Below, piece after piece: positions 8,967 through 18,255 of a DNA stretch of 64,000 nt (position 1 is its first letter; each line of letters opens with the position of its first letter). Position numbers and translations under genes: made by a program. The notes beneath the pieces were generated by a model, which was not told where the DNA came from, ran no database searches, and saw only the letters and a program-made list of their open reading frames with translations. Source of the DNA: Alsobacter metallidurans (GTDB lineage Bacteria > Pseudomonadota > Alphaproteobacteria > Rhizobiales > Beijerinckiaceae); contig NZ_BMES01000001.1 in the NCBI RefSeq assembly GCF_014636935.1, positions 1,431,782 through 1,495,781 of the forward strand. Direction: 5' to 3'.

Positions 8967-9296
8967 ATGCGCGTATTCTTTCCCGTAGTGTTTGCCGTCA
9001 TTCTATCGGGGTTCGCGGGCGTTTCCGCCGCCGCAGCCTCCGAATCAACTGTGCCGAAGCTGATCGGCTGCCTGGACCAGCACGAGATCCGCGAGGAAGT
9101 CGCCGCCAAGCGCGTGGTGCCGCAGGTGGTCGCCCTGCGGGCTGCCCGCGGGGCGCTGGGCGGCGAAGCCGTCCGGGCGCGCCTGTGCCGGGTGGATGGC
9201 GGGCTCGTCTACGCCATCACGGCCTTGAAGCGCGACGGCAAGGTCGTCAGGGTGTATGTGGACGCCCAGACCGGCAAGGTCATGGCGTCGAACTAA
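8967..9296 (+). CDS. Secreted PepSY-domain small protein
   Basis: 109 residues with a clear Sec signal peptide (MRVFFPVVFAVILSGFAGVSA, cleavage near residue 23-25) followed by a PepSY-like module ending in RDGKVVRVYVDAQTGKVMASN. I chose the ATG at 8967 because it puts the signal peptide at the N terminus. It lies 40 bp upstream of an OmpR-type response regulator and kinase. In rhizobia a small periplasmic protein (FeuN) encoded just upstream of feuP-feuQ is, as I recall, an inhibitor of the kinase FeuQ. Position, size and export agree with that role here, but identity is inferred from context. Confidence 0.8.
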   Translation: MRVFFPVVFAVILSGFAGVSAAAASESTVPKLIGCLDQHEIREEVAAKRVVPQVVALRAARGALGGEAVRARLCRVDGGLVYAITALKRDGKVVRVYVDAQTGKVMASN

Positions 9297-9336
9297 GCGC
9301 CGCTCCCGTTCATCCCTGTTCAGCGAGGATCGCACC

Positions 9337-10035
9337 GTGCGCCTGCTCGTCGTCGAGGACGACAAGGACCTCAACCGCCAGATCGTGACCGCGCTTGAAC
9401 AGGCCGGCTACGCCGTGGACCGCGCCTATGACGGCGAGGAAGGGCTCTATCTGGGCGAAAGCGAGCCCTATGACGCCGTGATCCTCGATCTCGGCCTGCC
9501 CAAGCTCGACGGCGTCGGCGTGCTGCAGAGCTGGCGCCGCGGCGGACGGTCGATGCCGGTGATCATCCTCACCGCGCGCGACCGCTGGAGCGACAAGGTT
9601 CAGGGCTTCGACGCCGGCGCGGATGACTACGTCACCAAGCCGTTCCACATGGAGGAGATCCTGGCCCGGGTGCGCGCCGTGGTGCGCCGCGCCGCCGGCC
9701 ATGCCACCAGCGAGCTCAGCTGCGGCCCGGTGCGGCTCGACACGCGCGCCGGGCGCGTCACCGTGGACGGCAACGCCGTCAAGCTCACCTCGCACGAGTA
9801 CCGGCTGATGGCCTACCTGATGCACCACACCGGCCGCGTGGTGTCGCGCACCGAGATCGTGGAGCACCTCTACGACCAGGACTTCGACCGTGATTCCAAC
9901 ACCATCGAGGTGTTCGTGGGTCGTCTGCGCAAGAAGCTCGGCGTGGACGTGATCCAGACCGTGCGCGGCCTCGGCTACGTCCTGCAGGCCCCGCCTGCAG
10001 GAACCCCGCCCACGGCTTCCACGCCGCGCGCCTGA
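9337..10035 (+). CDS. OmpR-family response regulator (FeuP/PhoP-like)
   Basis: 232 residues from the GTG at 9337. The receiver domain has the acidic pair E8-D9-D10, phospho-acceptor D51 (VILDLGLPKLDG) and the conserved Lys of YVTKPF. A winged-helix DNA-binding domain covers about residues 125-222 (LTSHEYRLMAYLMHH, then FVGRLRKKLG and TVRGLGYVL). The longer frame beginning at 9256 would add residues absent from the family. Its stop overlaps the ATG of the sensor kinase by one base (TGATG). Gene order PepSY protein - regulator - kinase - ccmI fits the rhizobial FeuNPQ region. Confidence 0.93.
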   Translation: MRLLVVEDDKDLNRQIVTALEQAGYAVDRAYDGEEGLYLGESEPYDAVILDLGLPKLDGVGVLQSWRRGGRSMPVIILTARDRWSDKVQGFDAGADDYVTKPFHMEEILARVRAVVRRAAGHATSELSCGPVRLDTRAGRVTVDGNAVKLTSHEYRLMAYLMHHTGRVVSRTEIVEHLYDQDFDRDSNTIEVFVGRLRKKLGVDVIQTVRGLGYVLQAPPAGTPPTASTPRA

Positions 10036-11429
10036 TGTTTCGGCCGCTTTTCTTTCTCCGGAAGCGCCAATCCATTGCGACGCGCCTGTTCGTGTCGTCC
10101 ACCGTTTGGAGCCTCGCGATCCTGCTGCTGGCGGGCGTGATCCTGTCCACGCTGAACCGCCGCACCACCGAGCACTCCTTCGACGAGCGACTGCACGTCT
10201 ACCTCAAGTCGCTGGTCGCCGACGTGGCCTCGCCCAACGATAGCGAGCGTTCCGACCCCTACAGCCTGGGCGAGCCGCGCTTCGACCTGCCGCTGTCGGG
10301 CTGGTACTGGCAGATTACCCGCATCGACCACGAGCCCGCCGAGATCAAGGGCTCAACCTCGCTGTTCGGCGGGAGGCTTCTGTCGCTGGCGGCCAGCAAC
10401 GTGAAGGCCCGCGCGGGCGAGTTGCGCGAGGGCTACGCGACCGGGCCGGACGAGCGGCGCCTGCGCATGGTGGAGCGCGTCATCGACCTCGGCGAGGATG
10501 GCAAGTTTCTGATTCAAGTGGCTGCGGATTCTGCCGAAATCGAGCAGTCGATCGCGGCCTTCCGCTGGGCGCTGGGGCTCACTTTCGTGCTGCTCGGTCT
10601 CGCGCTGGTGGCCACCACGGTGTTCCAGGTGCGCTTCGGCCTGCTGCCGCTGGCGCGCCTGTCGGCGGGCGTCAGCGCCATCCGGCGCGGCGAGGCGGAC
10701 CATGTCTCCGGCCAGTTCCCGGATGATATCGCGCCGCTCGCCGCCGAGGTGAATCTGCTGATCGACAGCAACCGCGAGATTCTGGAGCGCGCCCGCACGC
10801 AGGTCGGCAACCTCGCGCATGCGCTGAAGACGCCGCTCAGCGTAGTGATGAACGAGGCCGCCGCCGAAGGCGGGCCGCTGTCCGCCAAGGTGCAGGAGCA
10901 GGCCGCCATCATGCGCGACCAGGTGAACTGGTACCTGGAGCGGGCGAGGGCGGCCGCCCGGGCCGGCTCGGTCGGCGCCGCTACCGAGATCGGCCCCATC
11001 GTTGACGGGATCCTGCGCACGGCGGCCAAGATCCACACCGATCGCGCCATCGCGTTCGACGGCGTTGTGGAGCCCGGCGCGATGTTTCGTGGCGAGCGCC
11101 AGGATCTCGAGGAGATGATCGGCAACCTTGTGGACAACGGCGGCAAATGGGCCGCCACCCGGGTCGACGTCGCGGTGCGCCCCGCCGAGCCGACCGGCGA
11201 CGGGCGCTCCTATGTGTGCGTCACCGTGGACGACGACGGCGAGGGTGTCCCCGAAGCCGCCTGGACCAGCATGCTGCGCCGCGGCGCGCGCCTGGATGAG
11301 TCGAAGCCCGGCTCGGGCCTGGGGCTTTCCATCGTGGCCGACCTCGCCAGCCTCTATGGCGGCTCGCTGAAGCTCAACCGCTCGCCGCTGGGGGGGCTGC
11401 GGGCCGAGTTGACGTTGCCGGCGGCGTGA
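10035..11429 (+). CDS. Sensor histidine kinase (FeuQ/PhoQ-like), partner of the preceding regulator
   Basis: 464 residues. Transmembrane segments at about 17-38 and 175-195 enclose a periplasmic sensor of roughly 135 residues. A HAMP-like linker follows, then the H-box NLAHALKTPLSVV with phospho-acceptor H262. The ATPase domain has N-box NLVDNGGKWA, G1 DDDGEGV and G2 GSGLGLSI. The N-box reads DNGGKW where DNAxKW or DNAxKY is commoner. It is coupled to the upstream regulator by a 1-bp overlap; the exported PepSY protein may act on its periplasmic domain. Confidence 0.92.
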   Translation: MFRPLFFLRKRQSIATRLFVSSTVWSLAILLLAGVILSTLNRRTTEHSFDERLHVYLKSLVADVASPNDSERSDPYSLGEPRFDLPLSGWYWQITRIDHEPAEIKGSTSLFGGRLLSLAASNVKARAGELREGYATGPDERRLRMVERVIDLGEDGKFLIQVAADSAEIEQSIAAFRWALGLTFVLLGLALVATTVFQVRFGLLPLARLSAGVSAIRRGEADHVSGQFPDDIAPLAAEVNLLIDSNREILERARTQVGNLAHALKTPLSVVMNEAAAEGGPLSAKVQEQAAIMRDQVNWYLERARAAARAGSVGAATEIGPIVDGILRTAAKIHTDRAIAFDGVVEPGAMFRGERQDLEEMIGNLVDNGGKWAATRVDVAVRPAEPTGDGRSYVCVTVDDDGEGVPEAAWTSMLRRGARLDESKPGSGLGLSIVADLASLYGGSLKLNRSPLGGLRAELTLPAA

Positions 11430-11517
11430 CGCCGCAGGCGCCCCTCCGTACCCATCCGGATAGCCGTCCGGCCTGATTTGGCGTGACGCCGCCACAAAGG
11501 ACCGCTAATCGAACGCC

Positions 11518-12636
11518 ATGATGGTCTGGATCATCCTGGCGCTCATGACCGGCGCCGCCGTGCTGGCGGTGCTGTGGCCGCTTGGGCGCGACCGGCCTGA
11601 GGACGCCGCCGGCGAGACCGCCACTGACGCCGCCTTCTACAAGGCGCAGCTCGCCGAGATCGAGCGCGACGCCGAGCGCGGCCTGATCGAGCCCGCCGAC
11701 GCCGAGACCGCCCGGGTGGAAGCCGGGCGCAGACTGCTGGCCTCCAACCGCCGCGCCCGGGCGATCGTCGCAGCCGACCCCGGCGCGGGACGCCGCCGGT
11801 TGGCCGCCGCCGTGGCGCTGATCGGCGTGCCGCTCGTCAGCCTCTCGGTCTACCTCACCATCGGCCATCCCGCGCTGCCCGACATGCCGCTCGGCGCTCG
11901 CGCCGACCGCGCCCGGCCCGACATGAGCATGGCGCAGGCGGTGGCCCGCATCGAGGATCACCTCGCCAAGAACCCTGACGACGGGCGCGGCTTCGAGGTG
12001 GTCGGCCCCGTTTATCTCAGCGCCGGGCGCTACGCCGACGCCGAGCGCGCCTTCGCGTCGGCGATCCGGCTGCTCGGCGAAAGCGCGGCGCGGCTGGAGA
12101 ACCTGGGCGAGGCGCAGGTCGGTCTCGCCGACGGCGTCGTGACGGCGGCCGCTCGCGCCAGCTTCGACAAGGCGCTGGGCCTTGACGGGCGGCTCGTGAA
12201 GGCGCGCTATTTCCGCGCGGTCGCGGCCGAGCAGGACGGCGACAAGGCCCGTGCGCTGCAGCTCTTCGGGGAACTCGCCGCCGAGGCGCCGACCGGCACG
12301 CCGCTCAAGGCGCGGCTGGACGAAAAGGTGGCCGCGCTAGGCGGCGCCCCGGTTTCGGCCCCTCGCGACGAGACCGCCGAGACCCTTGCGTCGATGCCGC
12401 CGGCTGACCGCATGGCGGCCATTCGCGGCATGGTGGAGGGGCTTGACGCGCGCTTGTCTCAGAACGGCGAGGACCCGGAGGGTTGGCTGAGGCTTGTCCG
12501 TTCCTACATGGTGCTGGGCGAGGCCGAGAAGGCGCGCAATGCGCTGGCGCGAGGCCGCGCCGCGCTTGCGCTGGACGGCGCTGGCCTCAAGCGCCTCGAG
12601 GCGCTCGGGCGCGAACTGAAGATCGAAGGCTCCTGA
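11518..12636 (+). CDS. ccmI: c-type cytochrome biogenesis protein CcmI (CycH)
   Basis: 372 residues. Two hydrophobic segments (about 1-20 and 92-112) flank a cytoplasmic loop beginning FYKAQLAEIERDAERGLI, the CcmI signature, and the periplasmic C terminus carries TPR-like repeats (ARGRAALALDGAGLKRLEAL and others). CcmI binds apocytochrome c and presents it to the heme ligation complex CcmFH. ATG codons occur at 11518 and 11521; either could start. It is the first gene of a ccmI-E-F-H run, three bases from ccmE. Confidence 0.93.
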   Translation: MMVWIILALMTGAAVLAVLWPLGRDRPEDAAGETATDAAFYKAQLAEIERDAERGLIEPADAETARVEAGRRLLASNRRARAIVAADPGAGRRRLAAAVALIGVPLVSLSVYLTIGHPALPDMPLGARADRARPDMSMAQAVARIEDHLAKNPDDGRGFEVVGPVYLSAGRYADAERAFASAIRLLGESAARLENLGEAQVGLADGVVTAAARASFDKALGLDGRLVKARYFRAVAAEQDGDKARALQLFGELAAEAPTGTPLKARLDEKVAALGGAPVSAPRDETAETLASMPPADRMAAIRGMVEGLDARLSQNGEDPEGWLRLVRSYMVLGEAEKARNALARGRAALALDGAGLKRLEALGRELKIEGS

Positions 12637-12639
12637 TCG

Positions 12640-13146
12640 ATGACGCGCAAGCAGCGCCGCCTCACCCTCATCGGCTCCGCGCTCGCGGTGCTCGGCCTCG
12701 CGGCCGGGCTGGTGCTCTATGCGCTGAACGACACGATCGTGTTCTTCCACGGGCCGACCGACGTGGTCGAGAAGGGCATCCAGCCCGGCGTGCGCTTCCG
12801 CATCGGCGGGCTCGTGAAGGAGGGTTCGCTGGTGCGCGGCCCCAACCAGCTGATCCGCTTCGAGGTGACGGACACCAACAAGGCCGTGCCGGTGACCTAC
12901 CAGGGCCTGCTGCCCGACCTTTTCCGCGAAGGGCAGGGCGTGGTGGCCGAGGGCGCGCTGCAGCCCTCCGGCGAGTTCAAGGCCGACAGCGTTCTGGCCA
13001 AGCACGACGAGAACTACATGCCCAAGGAAGTCGCCGACTCGCTGAAACAGCAGGGCGTGTGGCAGCATGCGGGCGACAAGGCCAAGGATGCCGGCGCTAA
13101 AGGCGCGGCGCCCAAGCCTGCCGCCGCCGCAAAGCCGGGAGCCTGA
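12640..13146 (+). CDS. ccmE: Cytochrome c maturation heme chaperone CcmE (CycJ)
   Basis: 168 residues. An N-terminal membrane anchor (about 8-29) is followed by the OB-fold. [13 protein letters not shown] contains H122, which binds heme covalently, and the nearby Tyr (Y126). The Ala/Lys-rich tail is typical. The protein carries heme across the periplasm to CcmF. It lies between ccmI (3 bp) and ccmF (4 bp) in one operon. Confidence 0.96.
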   Translation: MTRKQRRLTLIGSALAVLGLAAGLVLYALNDTIVFFHGPTDVVEKGIQPGVRFRIGGLVKEGSLVRGPNQLIRFEVTDTNKAVPVTYQGLLPDLFREGQGVVAEGALQPSGEFKADSVLAKHDENYMPKEVADSLKQQGVWQHAGDKAKDAGAKGAAPKPAAAAKPGA

Positions 13147-13150
13147 CGCC

Positions 13151-15130
13151 ATGATCGTCGAACTCGGCCACTACGCCCTCGTGCTCGCGCTGGCGCTTTC
13201 GCTCGTGCTCACCGTGATTCCGGCCTGGGGCGCGCACACCCGCGACGCGGCCCTGATGGGCGTCGCACGTCCGGCCGCTTTCGCGATGCTGTTTTTCACG
13301 GCCGCGTCCTTTGTGGCGCTGGCGGCCGCGTATGTGGGCTCGGACTTCTCCGTGCTCAACGTGTTCCAGAATTCGCATTCGGCCAAGCCGCTCGCCTACA
13401 AGATCTCGGGCGTATGGTCGAACCACGAGGGCTCGATGCTCTTGTGGGTGCTGATCCTCGCGATTTTCGCCGGCCTCGTCGCCTGGCGCGGCGCGGCGAT
13501 GCCCCGGCGCCTGCTCAGCTACGTGCTGAGCGTCCAGGGCGCGATTGCGGCGGCGTTCTTTCTGTTCATCCTGCTCACGTCCAACCCCTTCGCGCGCGTG
13601 ATGCCCGCGCCGTTCGAGGGCGAGGGGCTGAACCCGCTGCTGCAGGACCCCGGCCTCGCGATCCACCCGCCGCTGCTCTACCTCGGCTATGTCGGCTTCT
13701 CGGTGGCGTTTTCGTTCGCGGTCGGGGCCTTGCTGGAAGGCCGCATCGACGCCGTGTGGGCTCGCTTCGTCCGGCCCTGGACGCTGCTCGCCTGGGCGTT
13801 TCTGACGCTCGGCATCGCGATGGGGTCCTACTGGGCCTATTACGAGCTTGGCTGGGGCGGCTGGTGGTTCTGGGACCCGGTGGAGAACGCCTCGCTGATG
13901 CCCTGGCTCGCCGGCACCGCGCTGGTTCACTCCATCGTCGTGATGGAAAAGCGCGACGCATTGAAGGTCTGGACGATCCTGCTCTCCATCTTGGCCTTCT
14001 CGTTGTCCCTGATCGGCACCTTCCTGGTGCGCTCGGGCGTGCTGACCTCCGTGCACTCCTTTGCGAGCGATCCGGCGCGCGGCGTGTTCATTCTCTGCAT
14101 CCTGGTGTTCTTTATCGGCGGCGGTCTGACGCTATTCGCCTGGCGCGCGCCGGTGCTGCGGCAAGGCGGCCTGTTCGCGCCGGTGTCGCGCGAAGGCGCG
14201 CTGGTGCTCAACAACCTGTTCCTGGCCGCCGCCTGCGCGGCTGTGTTCATCGGCACGCTCTACCCGCTAGCGCTCGAGGCTGTGACAGGCGCCAAGATCT
14301 CGGTGGGCCCGCCCTTCTTCGAAGCGACGTTCCTGCCCCTGATCGTGCCGCTGCTGCTGCTTGTTCCGGTCGGCCAGACGCTGGCGTGGAAGCGCGGCGA
14401 CCTGCTGGGCGTTCTCCAGCGCCTCTCGGCCGCCTTTGGACTGGCGTTTGTCGGAACGATCATCGTCTTCGCGACGACGCGCGGCGGGCCGGTCGCGGCT
14501 CCGCTCGGCGTCGGGCTCGGTTTTTGGCTGATCCTCGGATCGCTCTCGGAGATCACGTCCCGCTCGCATCGCCGCGGCGCGTCCGTCCTCACGGTGCTGC
14601 GCCGCGCCGCTGGCCTGCCGCGCGCCGCCTGGGGCTCGGCAATCGCCCACGCGGGCGTCGGCGTCACGGTGATCGGCATTGCGGCGACAGCCTGGGGCGT
14701 GGAACGCATCGCTACGCTGAAGCCGGGCGAGCAGATCGCGCTCGGCCCCTACCAGGTGACGCTCGAGGGCGTTGTTCCCCGCAACGGGCCGGATTACCGC
14801 GAGGTCGCCGCCCTGATGGTGGTGCGCGACGGCGATCGGGTCATCGGCCGCGTCGAGCCCGGCAAGCGCACCTTCATCGCCCGCACCACAGCGACGTCCG
14901 AGGCCGGGCTGCTCACCGTCGGCCTCGGCCAGATCTACGCCAGCGTTGCGGAAGTCGGCGCCGCGGACGGATCGGCCGGCGTCCGGCTCTACTGGAAACC
15001 CTGGGTGCTGCTGATCTGGCTCGGTTCGGTCGCGATGGCGGCGGGCGGCGTGCTGTCGCTCAGCGATCGGCGCGCCCGCGTGGCCGCGCCGGCGCGCCGG
15101 GCCGTCCCGGCGGCGGTTCCGGCCGAATGA
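13151..15130 (+). CDS. ccmF: Heme lyase CcmF/NrfE family subunit
   Basis: 659 residues with about 15 membrane segments. It carries the tryptophan-rich heme-handling WWD motif (WGGWWFWDPVENASLMPW) and the flanking conserved segments VWSNHEGSMLLW and DPGLAIHPPLLYLGY. CcmF takes heme from holo-CcmE and, with CcmH and CcmI, attaches it to apocytochrome c. The ATG at 13151 gives the usual N terminus (MIVELGHYALVLALAL); an upstream in-frame start at 13067 would only overlap ccmE. Its stop overlaps the ccmH start (ATGA at 15127-15130). Confidence 0.97.
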   Translation: MIVELGHYALVLALALSLVLTVIPAWGAHTRDAALMGVARPAAFAMLFFTAASFVALAAAYVGSDFSVLNVFQNSHSAKPLAYKISGVWSNHEGSMLLWVLILAIFAGLVAWRGAAMPRRLLSYVLSVQGAIAAAFFLFILLTSNPFARVMPAPFEGEGLNPLLQDPGLAIHPPLLYLGYVGFSVAFSFAVGALLEGRIDAVWARFVRPWTLLAWAFLTLGIAMGSYWAYYELGWGGWWFWDPVENASLMPWLAGTALVHSIVVMEKRDALKVWTILLSILAFSLSLIGTFLVRSGVLTSVHSFASDPARGVFILCILVFFIGGGLTLFAWRAPVLRQGGLFAPVSREGALVLNNLFLAAACAAVFIGTLYPLALEAVTGAKISVGPPFFEATFLPLIVPLLLLVPVGQTLAWKRGDLLGVLQRLSAAFGLAFVGTIIVFATTRGGPVAAPLGVGLGFWLILGSLSEITSRSHRRGASVLTVLRRAAGLPRAAWGSAIAHAGVGVTVIGIAATAWGVERIATLKPGEQIALGPYQVTLEGVVPRNGPDYREVAALMVVRDGDRVIGRVEPGKRTFIARTTATSEAGLLTVGLGQIYASVAEVGAADGSAGVRLYWKPWVLLIWLGSVAMAAGGVLSLSDRRARVAAPARRAVPAAVPAE

Positions 15131-15642
15131 GCATGCGCAAGCTCGCAGCCTCCGGACTGATCGCGGCGGCGCTGCTGGCTTCGGCTCCCGCCTGGGCGGT
15201 GAACCCCGACGAGGTGCTGCCCGATCCCGCCATGGAAGCGCGCGCCCGCGCGCTCTCGACGGAACTGCGCTGCCTCGTCTGCCAGAACCAGTCCATCGAC
15301 GACAGCGACGCGCCGCTGGCGCGCGACCTGCGCGTGATCGTGCGCGAGAAGATCAAGGCCGGCGAGAGCGACGGCGCGATCAAGAGCTATCTGGTCGACC
15401 GTTACGGCGAGTTTGTGCTGCTGAAGCCGAGCTTCTCGGCCCGCACCGCGCTGCTCTGGGCCGGCCCCTTTGCGGTGCTGCTCGGCGGGGTCGCGGTGGT
15501 GTGGATCAACGGGCGTCGACGGCGCGACGAAGTTGCGACCTTGTCGGCCGAGGAGGAAGCGGCGATCCGCTCCCTCCTCGACGAAACGCCTGCGGAAAGC
15601 GCGTCTCCGGTCACTTCTCCCCGGACAGGATCCCGCTCTTGA
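15127..15642 (+). CDS. ccmH: Cytochrome c-type biogenesis protein CcmH (CycL)
   Basis: 171 residues. A signal peptide (to about residue 24) precedes the redox motif ELRCLVCQNQSI with cysteines C49 and C52, which reduce apocytochrome c haem-binding cysteines. One membrane anchor follows (about 105-125). The start overlaps the ccmF stop. The 3' end overlaps the convergent aquaporin gene by 32 bp, which adds a short non-conserved tail. Confidence 0.95.
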   Translation: MSMRKLAASGLIAAALLASAPAWAVNPDEVLPDPAMEARARALSTELRCLVCQNQSIDDSDAPLARDLRVIVREKIKAGESDGAIKSYLVDRYGEFVLLKPSFSARTALLWAGPFAVLLGGVAVVWINGRRRRDEVATLSAEEEAAIRSLLDETPAESASPVTSPRTGSRS

Positions 15643-16333
15643 AGGCGAGGCCGGCCAGGGCCGCACCGACCAGCGGACCGACAAAGTACACCCAGATCTG
15701 CGCCGCCGCCGCGCCGCCGGCATAAAGGTTCGGCGCCAGCGTCCGCGCAGGGTTGAGCGAGTTGCCGGTGATCGGCACGAAGGCGAGGTGCAACAGCGCC
15801 AGCGTGAGGCCAATCACGAGGCCGGCCAGCGCGCCGCCGCCGACGTTGGGCTGCGTTACGCCCAGGATCACGGCCGTGAAGATGAACGTCGCGACCGCCT
15901 CTGTGAGCAGCGCCGACATCGGCGACCAGGCGCCGAAAGTGGTCTGCCCGAACACGCCGCCCGAGATTGCGTAGCCGCCCGGCGCGCCCTGGAGGATCAG
16001 CGCCAGCACGCCTGCGCCCACGAAGCCGCCCACGAACTGGGCGATGAGATAGCCCGGCACGTCCTTGCCGCTGAACCGGCCCGCGGTCCACAGCGCCACC
16101 GTGACGGCTGGGTTGATGTGGCAGCCCGAGATCGGGCCGATGCAGTAAGCCATGGCGGTCACCGACAGGCCGAAGGCCAGCGCTATGGCGAGAATGCCCT
16201 GCGTGTGCACCGACGCGCCCATGGCGACGGCCGGGCTGAGGCCTGACCCGAGCAGGTTCACGGCGACGACGCTGCCGCATCCCACCAGCACCAGCACGGC
16301 TGTGCCGAGCGCCTCTGCGATGAATCTTTTCAT
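15611..16333 (-). CDS. aqpZ: Aquaporin Z
   Basis: 240 residues with six membrane spans and both NPA boxes (CHINPAVT, 74-76; NSLNPART, 194-196). The selectivity-filter residues expected for a water channel are visible: F54, H182 and R197, which favours an orthodox aquaporin over a glycerol facilitator. The ATG at 16333 follows GGGGAGA on the minus strand; starts further upstream lack family sequence. The gene is convergent with ccmH, overlapping by 32 bp, and divergent from degP. It interrupts the ccmH-degP adjacency I recall for rhizobia. Confidence 0.95.
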   Translation of the reverse strand: MKRFIAEALGTAVLVLVGCGSVVAVNLLGSGLSPAVAMGASVHTQGILAIALAFGLSVTAMAYCIGPISGCHINPAVTVALWTAGRFSGKDVPGYLIAQFVGGFVGAGVLALILQGAPGGYAISGGVFGQTTFGAWSPMSALLTEAVATFIFTAVILGVTQPNVGGGALAGLVIGLTLALLHLAFVPITGNSLNPARTLAPNLYAGGAAAAQIWVYFVGPLVGAALAGLAFKSGILSGEK

Positions 16334-16552
16334 GATCGTCTCCCCCAACGGGCCATTCTGGCCGGCTAAGCGGGATTTCAATCACTAACAGCACAAAGGT
16401 CAAATGAAGAAGCGACATGCATTCGGACGGTTACGGTCGGTCACCTTTCCTATTTGTCATGATCTCGTGACGACGCCGTAAGCCGCCGACCCCCATCTTC
16501 TGCTCCACAAGCCGGGGAGATCCCCCGCGACCAGGCTTCGAGGAGCGAGACC

Positions 16553-18136
16553 ATGACCCCAGAGACCCCCACGACTTCGCCCGGGAATGCCCCGAAGCGC
16601 CGCCTGTCGGTCCGCGCCGGCCTATTGGCCGGAGCATGCGCGATCGCGGTGGTCGGCGCCGGCGCAGCCCATTACTCCGACTTCCCGACCGCCGTCGCCA
16701 ATGCGCAGACCGCGCAGCCGCAGGTCGCCCAGGCGCTGGGCGGGCCGCCTTCCTTCGCCAACGCGGTGGATCGCGTGAAGCCGGCCGTCGTCTCCGTGAA
16801 GGTGAAGGTCGAGAACGCCGCGACGCGTGACGGCGACATCGCCGGCAACGACGACGAGGATGGCGGCATGCCGCAGAACATCCCGCCGCAGCTGCGCGAC
16901 TTCTTCCGCCAGTTCGGCCAGCCGGACGGTCGCGGCATGCCGCGCGGCGGCCAGGCGCGTCCGCGCGGCCATCAGTACGGCCAGGCGCAGGGCTCGGGCT
17001 TCTTCATCACGCCGGACGGCTACATCGTGACCAACAACCACGTGGTCGCGAACGCCGTCGAGGTGGCGGTGACCATGGACGACGGGCGCACGCTCGACGC
17101 CAAGGTGATCGGCACAGATCCCAAGACGGACCTCGCGCTGCTGAAGGTGAAGCAGTCCGGGACCTATCCGTTCGTGAAGTTCGCCAAGGGGCAGCCCCGC
17201 GTCGGCGACTGGGTGATCGCGGTCGGCAACCCGTTCGGCCTCGGCGGCACCGTCACGGCCGGCATCGTCTCGGCCCGGGGCCGCGACATCGGCTCGGGTC
17301 CCTATGACGACTACCTGCAGATCGACGCGGCCGTGAACCGCGGCAACTCGGGCGGGCCGACCTTCGACATGAACGGCGACGTCGTGGGGGTGAACACCGC
17401 CATCTACTCGCCGTCGGGCGGCAATGTCGGCATCGCCTTCGCGATCCCGACCGAGGTCGCCACCAACGTGATCGAGTCGCTGAAGGACACGGGCTCCGTC
17501 TCGCGCGGCTTCATCGGCGTGCAGATCCAGCCGGTCACCTCCGAGATCGCCGACAGCCTCGGCCTCAAGGAAACGCGCGGCGCACTGGTCGCGGACGCGC
17601 AGAGCAACGGCCCGGCCGCTGCGGCTGGCGTGAAGGCCGGCGACGTGATCGTCTCGGTGGACGGCGACAAGATCGCCGGACCCAAGGAGCTGTCGCGCCG
17701 CATCGGCTCCATGAAGCCCGGCGACAAGGCCGAGCTCAGCGTGGTGCGCGACGGCCGCGAGCAGCAGATCACCCTGAAGCTCGCCGCGCTGCCGAACGAA
17801 AAGCAGGCCCGCGCCGACACGCAGGACGACGCCGCCCCGACGGCGGGCGGCTTCGGCCTGAGCCTCGCTCCGGCCCGCACCGTGCAGGGCGCGGGCGGCC
17901 AAGGCGTGGTGGTCACGCAGGTCGATCCGGACGGTCCGGGCGCCCAGCAGGGCGTGAAGCAGGGCGACGTGATCCTGGAGATCGGCGGCCGCACAGTCTC
18001 CGACCCCACCGAGGTCAAGCAGGCTCTCGCGGACGCCCGCCAGAACGGCAAGAAGGCCGTGCTGATACGCCTGAAGACCGGAAAAGACAGCCGCTTCGTG
18101 GCGCTCGCCTTCCCCAAGAAGGACGCGCGCGGCTAA
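16553..18136 (+). CDS. degP: Do-family serine endopeptidase (DegP/HtrA)
   Basis: 527 residues. An N-terminal membrane/signal segment (about 20-42) targets it to the periplasm. The trypsin-like domain has catalytic H163 (VTNNHVVAN), D193 (KTDLALLKV) and S266 (NRGNSGGPTF), followed by two PDZ domains (about 325-415 and 430-520). Between signal and protease is an acidic, Gly/Arg-rich loop (about 85-150). It degrades or refolds misfolded envelope proteins. CGAGGAGCGAGACC upstream supplies a ribosome-binding site. A strong terminator follows at 18256-18296. Confidence 0.96.
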   Translation: MTPETPTTSPGNAPKRRLSVRAGLLAGACAIAVVGAGAAHYSDFPTAVANAQTAQPQVAQALGGPPSFANAVDRVKPAVVSVKVKVENAATRDGDIAGNDDEDGGMPQNIPPQLRDFFRQFGQPDGRGMPRGGQARPRGHQYGQAQGSGFFITPDGYIVTNNHVVANAVEVAVTMDDGRTLDAKVIGTDPKTDLALLKVKQSGTYPFVKFAKGQPRVGDWVIAVGNPFGLGGTVTAGIVSARGRDIGSGPYDDYLQIDAAVNRGNSGGPTFDMNGDVVGVNTAIYSPSGGNVGIAFAIPTEVATNVIESLKDTGSVSRGFIGVQIQPVTSEIADSLGLKETRGALVADAQSNGPAAAAGVKAGDVIVSVDGDKIAGPKELSRRIGSMKPGDKAELSVVRDGREQQITLKLAALPNEKQARADTQDDAAPTAGGFGLSLAPARTVQGAGGQGVVVTQVDPDGPGAQQGVKQGDVILEIGGRTVSDPTEVKQALADARQNGKKAVLIRLKTGKDSRFVALAFPKKDARG

Positions 18137-18222
18137 CCCGATCGGAGCGCCGGCGGGCACGCCCCCCGCCTGCCGGCTTCCGCAGCGGCGCGCAGCGCGA
18201 TCGCCCCCGCGCGAGACGCCGC

Positions 18223-18251
18223 CTCCCGTCCGCCTTTTCGGCGGACGGGAG
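18223..18251. other. Perfect 12-bp stem-loop between degP and the next regulator gene
   Basis: CTCCCGTCCGCC (18223-18234) pairs perfectly with GGCGGACGGGAG (18240-18251) around the loop TTTTC. No T-run follows, so it is not a canonical terminator on its own. It lies 4 bp upstream of the terminator hairpin at 18256-18296 and could assist it or protect the degP mRNA 3' end. Confidence 0.7.
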
Positions 18252-18255
18252 AACC

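Noticed and set aside
8922-9296. Longer form of the PepSY gene starting at 8922
   Set aside because: It adds residues before a textbook signal peptide; the ATG at 8967 puts the signal at the N terminus.
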